Assembly (NCBI GenBank): GCA_950295325.1
Contig: OX485805.1
Span: 32,415,501 to 32,479,500, forward strand
DNA: 64,000 nucleotides
Direction of reading: 5' to 3'
From: Polytrichum commune
Lineage: Eukaryota > Streptophyta > Polytrichopsida > Polytrichales > Polytrichaceae
Position 1 is the stretch's first letter. The number at the start of each line of letters is the position of its first letter. The notes below the pieces were generated by a model. That model had not been told where the DNA came from and ran no database searches. It saw only the letters and a program-made list of their open reading frames with translations. Made by a program: the position numbers and the translations under genes. Shown here in pieces: positions 58,201 to 64,000 of the stretch.

Positions 58201-61200
58201 ATTCCGGAATCTCCTCAGGTCTCTCTGCCAGGCACACCACGAGAATCAATCAGTGGGCAGCTTGGTTCAGGAAGTGTCAGGATAATCTATTATGCAATAT
58301 CCTCCAGGTGGGTGTTGACACAGTTGCCGATCCAAAGTTTCAAAACAGTCGACCCTCGACTGTGGCAGGCTCAGAACCAACTACACATCATATTAGTCTT
58401 CCAAGACTTACCAATTCATGATGCATACGCACAGTCCAAACTAGTGTAATTATGAGGGGCAAAGGGAGACAGAAATTGTCAAAAAAAATCTATAGTTATA
58501 CAATGCGCTATAGGTGGGTGTTTACACATGCCGTTTCAAAGTTTAAAAAACTGACGGCTGCCGAATGTGATGGGCTAAACACCAACTACACATCATATTA
58601 GTCTTCAAACCTTGTCTGATTCATGATGCATATGCACAGGCCCCAACGCGTATGATATGAGGGGGAAGGACGACAGGAATTGTCAAAATAGTTTATAATT
58701 ATACAATACACTACAGGTGGGGGATGTTGACACAGTTGCTGTTCCAAAGTTTCACAACGGCCAGCCATCAACTGTAGCTTCCTAAAGCAGCTACATATCA
58801 TATTATTTTTTAAACCTTACCGATTCGTGATTCATATGCACGCAGTGTGTATGTTTCACAAATTTCATTTTACATTCAACTTCAAATCCAAAGTGTCACA
58901 TGACGATTTCAAAAACAAAAATGACTGTCAATTGACATCTTCATTTTCTTCTAAAATGTCACCTCAATGTCACACCCTGTCAATTTTTTTTCTAAAATGC
59001 CTAATACTACGTGTCATTTCAATTTCTAATGTGTCAATTAACATGTGGTTTTTTTCTTCATAAGTCACACTAAGAACATGTCAAATAAATTGTGCGTGTC
59101 ACTTGACATGCATTTTGTTTTGGTGCAAGTTTTTGCGTGTCAAAAGTCAAAAACTTGCAAAAAAATTGTCAAAAAATATACACTGTATGCACTGGCCAGA
59201 ACTAGTACAATATGAGGGGCGAAGGACGACAGGCACTTCAGACTAGGTGCTTCTAAAGTGAAGAGTGGGGGCTTCTTCAAATGATATAATTTATTATTGG
59301 TGGCAGGAGCTGTCAATAGGACTTCTCGTATCCTCGCTTATTTGAACTTATCCATGAGAGCAAGTAGTTTACCTTGACGCACGAGTGCGTAGAAGGCATC
59401 GGTCTTGGGGTCCACAGTCCCATGCAGATAGTCGTACAGGGGCATGAAGAGGCAGAAGTTGGAGTTTTGCTCCGAATGGTGGAGTGAATGGTACCTGATA
59501 ATCCCCCAGTAATTAGGAAACAATGAAGCATCATCAGCATACTATATTATCATTTGAATCCACCTTCAACAACAAAAGTTGCTCCTCCTACACGGTTTTC
59601 AAGAACTGACAGCTCTCGACAGTACAGCACGATTAGGAACTTGTAGGACTCTTAACCAGAAGAATAATGTAACTTTATCATTTATGTTATATTGTGATGA
59701 TCGAGGTTCTGAATCTTAAATACAAACACCAAATGCATACCAGGGCTCGCTTTGAGATAACTATCACAAAGCGATGGTTAATCTTCTATTTGATCAGAAT
59801 TAGTGCCTCAATATCGATCCGAAGGGAGCATGAGGGATCTTGAGGACACATGGATTAAGTAGGGCAGACACAGTCATCTTGCACTGAGTTAGATTCAAGC
59901 AGTCAGTTCAAGGATGTGCTTTCGAAGGATTCAATGCAGATTCACACTTTGGGTTCCGTCTACGTGTTTTCATATGCAATTAGGGTTTCACCATAACTGT
60001 TGAGGCACAATAATAACTTGGAGTCGGTAAGATAGTCTGACTGACAGGGGAAGGTAATTATGGTGGAATGTAAACAAGTGGGCCCGGGGATAACATTTGC
60101 CACAAACTAGTAGTAGTAAGAAGCAAAATAATAGTAGCTTTTTGCAGCTTTTCGAGAAACTTCACTGACATCCATCTGCGGTACACCCAGTTTGCCAGAA
60201 CCACATAGACAGACACATACTATGACAGCACTGCCTGCCCGCCGCCATAAATGCAGACCTACTTTTATCATTCATTGCTTCCTCCAAGTAACTTAAATTT
60301 TCTCACCAACTGGATGGTTCACTCAGGCGACCGCTTTAAAACACAATAAACAATGCCAATATGAGTCCTTCCAGGAGACTTATATGTATGCGGCCAAACG
60401 CAAATGCATCATGACCTCAGGTGAGAATCATCATCGGCTCCAGGGGGGGGGGGGGGGGGGGGATCAACCGAAAGCATCAACCGAAAGCCTTAAAATGTGA
60501 GAACGGAACCAATCAACTGATGCCTGCTGCAAACAAAAGCCATTTGCACTGCGCATGCACAATTGCCAACGCTTATGTCGCTCATAAACTCCATAAACGG
60601 ATTATGTCATTCCGAGTCTCAAAATACGTAAAAAATACTGGAAAATCAGACCAAAAATCAAACTAAAAAACAAACATAAATGCATTCGGGGGTAGGAGAA
60701 CATGGGCGACGAGGCAGCTGGCAGTACATCTGCATCAATTCGTGCAGGTTGCCATGACAGCAGGCATAGTGTACTTTAAGAAATCTCCTTGGCGTGATAA
60801 TTATGAGACCATTAGCTCCTAACTATGAGACCATTTGCTCCTAATTTGAGTGCACTGAACAACAGTTTCTTCATTGTGGATTCCGGGTCAACTTTCCACT
60901 CTAAAAAGTGCAAACAAAAATTACTAAGATTTCTCTGCAAGAAGAAGGAGATGATGATCACTGCGAAACTTTGGAAGCAGACAAGGTAACTTACCCACTT
61001 CCCTAGATTTCTTGTCTGCCAAGAAGTGTACGGATGGAGGATAAGAAGGAGATAAGAGCGCGCACATGTAAGAGGATGATCTGGGTGATGTAAAAAATGA
61101 GGTTGCTGAAATCAAGGCAATGATATCCGGTACCACTCTGGCCATGTGAAGGTATGTTTTAACATTTATGATGGTCTGCGCAACTGGACTGGCCATGGGG

Positions 61201-63492
61201 ATAGCTGAAAGGAGGGTTAACTTTACGTGGAGAGGAATTGAATGGGGGTCAGAGTCGATCTGCAACCCACTGACAATAAACAATCGAGACCTGTAGCATA
61301 CGATAAATTAACAACCGGACATGTGGGTTGCCGCCCACCGGTGGATGGAGGGAAGCAACGTGCCCATTCAAGTCGATAGGTGCCATGAACAATATTAATC
61401 CCACTCGAACTAATTCAAAATTTCCCAGCTGAGCAAAATTGGTGGGTGACCGACTCTGCCTAAGTCAACAATCGCTTCGAGTGGGCTAGGCTACTATGAG
61501 CATTTTTACGAGCATTTATGCCCCATTTATGCTACAAAACTGGGTAAGCAAAAACAGAGAGAGGAGGAGTTACTACAGTCAAACACCAACAAAAATTTCT
61601 TGAGCATCATGTGAATGTGCAGGTGCAAACATGGGTCAATAAGAAGAGGGAATAATGATGTTGAGGTTGTAGAAAGTCTCACTAATGAATGGTGGACGCA
61701 TTCAAGAACTCATCGTCAAATCATTAGGAGAGAGAGAGAGACAGACAGAGACAGAGAATCGTTGGAAGGTATGATTCACATACGAAGGTGTGTAGAGCAG
61801 GTATTTAACTCCAGCGAAATTTCGGAGCCAGGCAGGCACGAATTCGAAGTTGGAGTGGCCCCAGCATTTGAAGAAGTCGAAGGCCAGCAGGTACAAGTAG
61901 ACTGAGCTCATTGAGGCGGCTCCCATTGTGGCAGCGCCGAGCAAAGGTAAGCATATAAGAAGGGACTGCAGGATTTGCTCCAGCATCGTAGTTATCCCTC
62001 CTGTGAAGATGATGATGATGATGATAAAAATTTGTGAAAACCAAAAATCGTTGCCACATGAGCGCGGTTATATATCACTAAAAACATCGTACTAGGATGA
62101 TAACTCAAGGTGAAAGTTATGTGGTTCATCAAAATTTGGTAATCTCCCCCCAGCCCAATTATGATGGTAAAGACTCAAGGGAATAGAAGAGATGGTTAAC
62201 CCTCGTACCTGTTGAGGGTTCAGGGACCACAGAGAGATGGTGATATGAGTGGTAGCTCTGGAACAGTGACTTGGTGTGGAATGCTCGGTGCATCCAGTAG
62301 TACAGATATTCGGTAGGGCCAGCGTGAAACAGAAACACCCACACAAGGCCCTTCATGTTCCATCCGGGCATAGAGCTAAACCCTGGGAACCATGAGTGGG
62401 CGGCCGACACAAACAGCAGTTGCAACATTATGTGATTATCCCTGCACAAATTTATCAAGCAAGCCCACATAATTATCAATCACATGACTGTATCATCGGC
62501 ATCCTCTTCAACCTAAGGTTAGGCTAGTTTTTTCTTTTATCAACTGCCAAAATTCTATCTGCAAGTCTGCTAAGTCATGACTCTGAGTCACTCGTGACAC
62601 ATACATGCATTTCGAGGAAGACTTTCTATCTCACTCAGCCAAAACCAAACAAACAAACCAAAAATTAATAAAAATGCAGCAAGAAGATGATAATTGTATC
62701 ATCATTTGCTTCAAGGTAAGGCTAGTTTTTTTATCAACCGCCAAAGTCTATCTGCAAAAGTGCTGATAAGGGATGATGGGTTGCTCGTGACACATAGATT
62801 TCGAGGAAGAGTATCAATCTCACCCACCCAAAAACCCAAAAAAAATAACAATGCAGCAAGAACATGATGATTGTGTCATTTGCTTCAAGGTAAGCCTAAT
62901 TTTTTTATCAACCTGATGACGAGTTAATGAGTCGAGTCCAGTACTCGTGACACATACATACATGCATTTTGACGAAGAATGTACTCTCGACGTGGGTAAG
63001 TAGGAGGAGGAAGGCTTACGAGTGAAACTCGCGATCCACTTGGTCGAAAGTTATCGCGTATTCGTTTATCTCGTACTTATTGGTCACAAAATGCAGGCGA
63101 GAGACGGTGACCCAGAGCTGCTGCATACAGTAGCGGGCGACAATCAACCACAACATGTGGAAACACCAGTTATCGGCTTCCTGTGCTGCGCCTCCGTAGA
63201 GAGTGACCCCCAATTTGTACAAGAAAGGCACATACACCACATACTGCACGCATCATCCAGGTCACCACGACAAGATCATCATCAATCATCCCATGTTGTT
63301 AATCCCTGTCGACGACTCTGCAATTTTTCACTCCTGCTTTGCTTGCTTACTTGCTTGTAGACATACATGAATGAATGACTGAATGAATGAATGCATGAGT
63401 GTGTGTATCGGAAAGTCGGGAATCAACCTTACCTTCAAGTTACCCAGTCTCTCCCACGGCCATTCGGCTAAGAAGGCCTGTGAGGAGACCAT
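55212..63492 (-). CDS. CER3: CER3/WAX2-type alkane-forming cuticular wax protein
   Basis: Endoplasmic-reticulum membrane protein that works with CER1 to turn very-long-chain acyl-CoAs into cuticle alkanes. Eleven exons in matching phase: 63492-63433, 63243-63020, 62441-62209, 62000-61784, 59494-59373, 58224-57968, 57624-57517, 57117-56911, 56582-56472, 56346-56170, 55370-55212; 624 residues, normal for the family. The N-terminal hydroxylase-like half has membrane segments and His motifs HRAFH, HSYHH and YHSLHH. The Wax2_C half has [74 protein letters not shown] and [15 protein letters not shown]. These favour CER3 over CER1: the HPFAEH site of CER1 is replaced ([11 protein letters not shown]), and C-terminal text fits CER3 best. 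The ATG of [17 protein letters not shown] is the start. Confidence 0.95.
55770..56120. repeat. Dispersed repeat in the last CER3 intron
   Basis: It shares blocks with 22380-22665 (ACCATTTGTTGAG-like, ATGAATAAGAT, CGTGTTTCATATCCTA, AGAAGTGGG). It lies between CER3 exons 10 and 11. Origin unknown. Confidence 0.55.
58265..59240. repeat. Tandem ~205-bp repeats in CER3 intron 5
   Basis: Three direct copies are anchored by GGTGGGTGTTGACAC at 58307, 58513 and 58716 (spacing 206 and 203), each with CACATCATATTAGTCTTC and GATTCATGATGCATA blocks. A fourth fragment (59190-59240) is separated by about 320 bp of GTGTCA-rich AT sequence, as if something had inserted into the array. Confidence 0.85.
60443..60462 (+). 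repeat. Twenty-base G run in CER3 intron 4
   Basis: A homopolymer of 20 G; a similar 18-base run is at 21383-21400. Both could form quadruplex structures and may vary in length between individuals or be mis-sized by sequencing. No other feature is supported in the rest of this 2.3-kb intron. Confidence 0.8.
62510..62985. repeat. Tandem repeats in CER3 intron 2
   Basis: Three direct copies anchored by AGGCTAGTTTTTT-like sequence at 62521, 62719 and about 62893 (spacing about 198 and 174). They share CTCGTGACACATA, TTTCGAGGAAGA and AATGCAGCAAGAA blocks. This array fills most of the intron. Confidence 0.85.
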
Positions 63493-64000
63493 AGTGAGCG
63501 ACCCTCACACAGCCGGAGCACCGATCCGATCGAAAGCCTCACCCAGCAGTACTCGTCGGTCAATCAATCTCCACGAAATTAAGCAACAACAACAGCTTCA
63601 AGTTGCTTGAATACTCCGCCTATGAGGTTATGAGCTCCAAAGTGCCTGCCTGCACACCCAAAGAAGTTCACTGCTATCTGCTCAACCGCATTGCAGCCGA
63701 GAAAACCAGCTTACCAACTGTCTGCTCACTGGCTCCCTCCCGCCTGCCTTCTTCTTCCCAAGAGATCAGAACGAAATTAAGTCCCTTTGTGCCAAACTTG
63801 CTAGTAACTTGACCTCGCTGTTCCAAAGCATAGCAGCAAGCACGGCTGGCTGGCTACCAAAAACACCAAAAACAGCCTTGCCGCATGGCTATGGCTATCT
63901 ATGTTACCACCACCACCGCTACCATAGCTATCAAAATCACGCCTCTGCCGTGCAATTACCACTCCAACCTCCCCAACGCTGCCACCTTGTAGTTTCTGGC
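63493..64000 (-). promoter_or_regulatory. CER3 leader and promoter region
   Basis: Sequence upstream of the CER3 ATG (minus strand), cut by the window edge. It holds CAACAACAACAG and CCACCACCACCG trinucleotide runs. No TATA box or other element can be placed with confidence. Confidence 0.4.

Noticed and set aside
55212-63492. Naming the wax gene CER1
   Set aside because: The C-terminal half and the replaced HPFAEH site fit CER3/WAX2 better, although the two families share the fold.

Overview
The window is nuclear DNA of a land plant. It has spliced genes with GT-AG introns, AAACCCTA telo-box motifs near promoters, and plant-type gene content: an AMT1 ammonium transporter, the cuticular-wax protein CER3, RAD4/XPC, CLP1, a PDCD2/MYND protein and CFAP20/BUG22. 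It also carries many short inverted-repeat transposons. An intron inside AMT1 (usually absent from angiosperm AMT1 genes), moderate intron lengths and about one gene per 10 kb suggest a non-flowering lineage such as a moss, but this is inference and I cannot name the species.

Layout. 0-0.75 kb: two inverted-repeat hairpins and what looks like the last exon of a gene entering from the left. 0.75-10.8 kb: gene-poor, repeat-rich DNA with a scattered GTGACACTAAATAC motif and one PIF/Harbinger-type MITE. 10.9-14.0 kb: AMT1 (+), two exons, the intron filled by four tandem ~320-bp units. 14.5-17.8 kb: a complete but decayed PIF/Harbinger transposon with matching TSDs. 17.9-23.2 kb: repeats and a second MITE family. 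23.2-24.6 kb: PDCD2-like gene (-), whose 5' region is a tandem triplication. 26.9-35.6 kb: RAD4/XPC (+), 15 exons assembled, first exon not found. 37.3-43.0 kb: CLP1 (-), ten exons, complete. 43-51 kb: CLP1 promoter with three E2F-like sites, two more MITE copies, foldback and dispersed repeats. 51.2-53.4 kb: CFAP20 (+), five exons, complete. 55.2-63.5 kb: CER3/WAX2 (-), eleven exons, complete.

I rebuilt gene models by matching reading frame across GT/AG junctions. CFAP20, CLP1, CER3 and AMT1 each give one continuous frame of the usual family length. PDCD2 and RAD4 lie head to head and probably share a ~2.2 kb upstream region. The genes are unrelated housekeeping or physiological functions (nitrogen uptake, DNA repair, pre-mRNA 3' processing, ciliary/centriolar structure, cuticle alkanes); nothing suggests a cluster.

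The most unusual property is architectural. Introns and promoters of nearly every gene contain local tandem duplications with unit length near 150-205 bp or ~320 bp, and introns of RAD4 and CLP1 carry five copies of one palindromic MITE. I see no convincing new enzymatic system; the best candidates for follow-up are the two hairpins at the left edge, the repeat-filled AMT1 intron, and the duplicated start-codon region of PDCD2.
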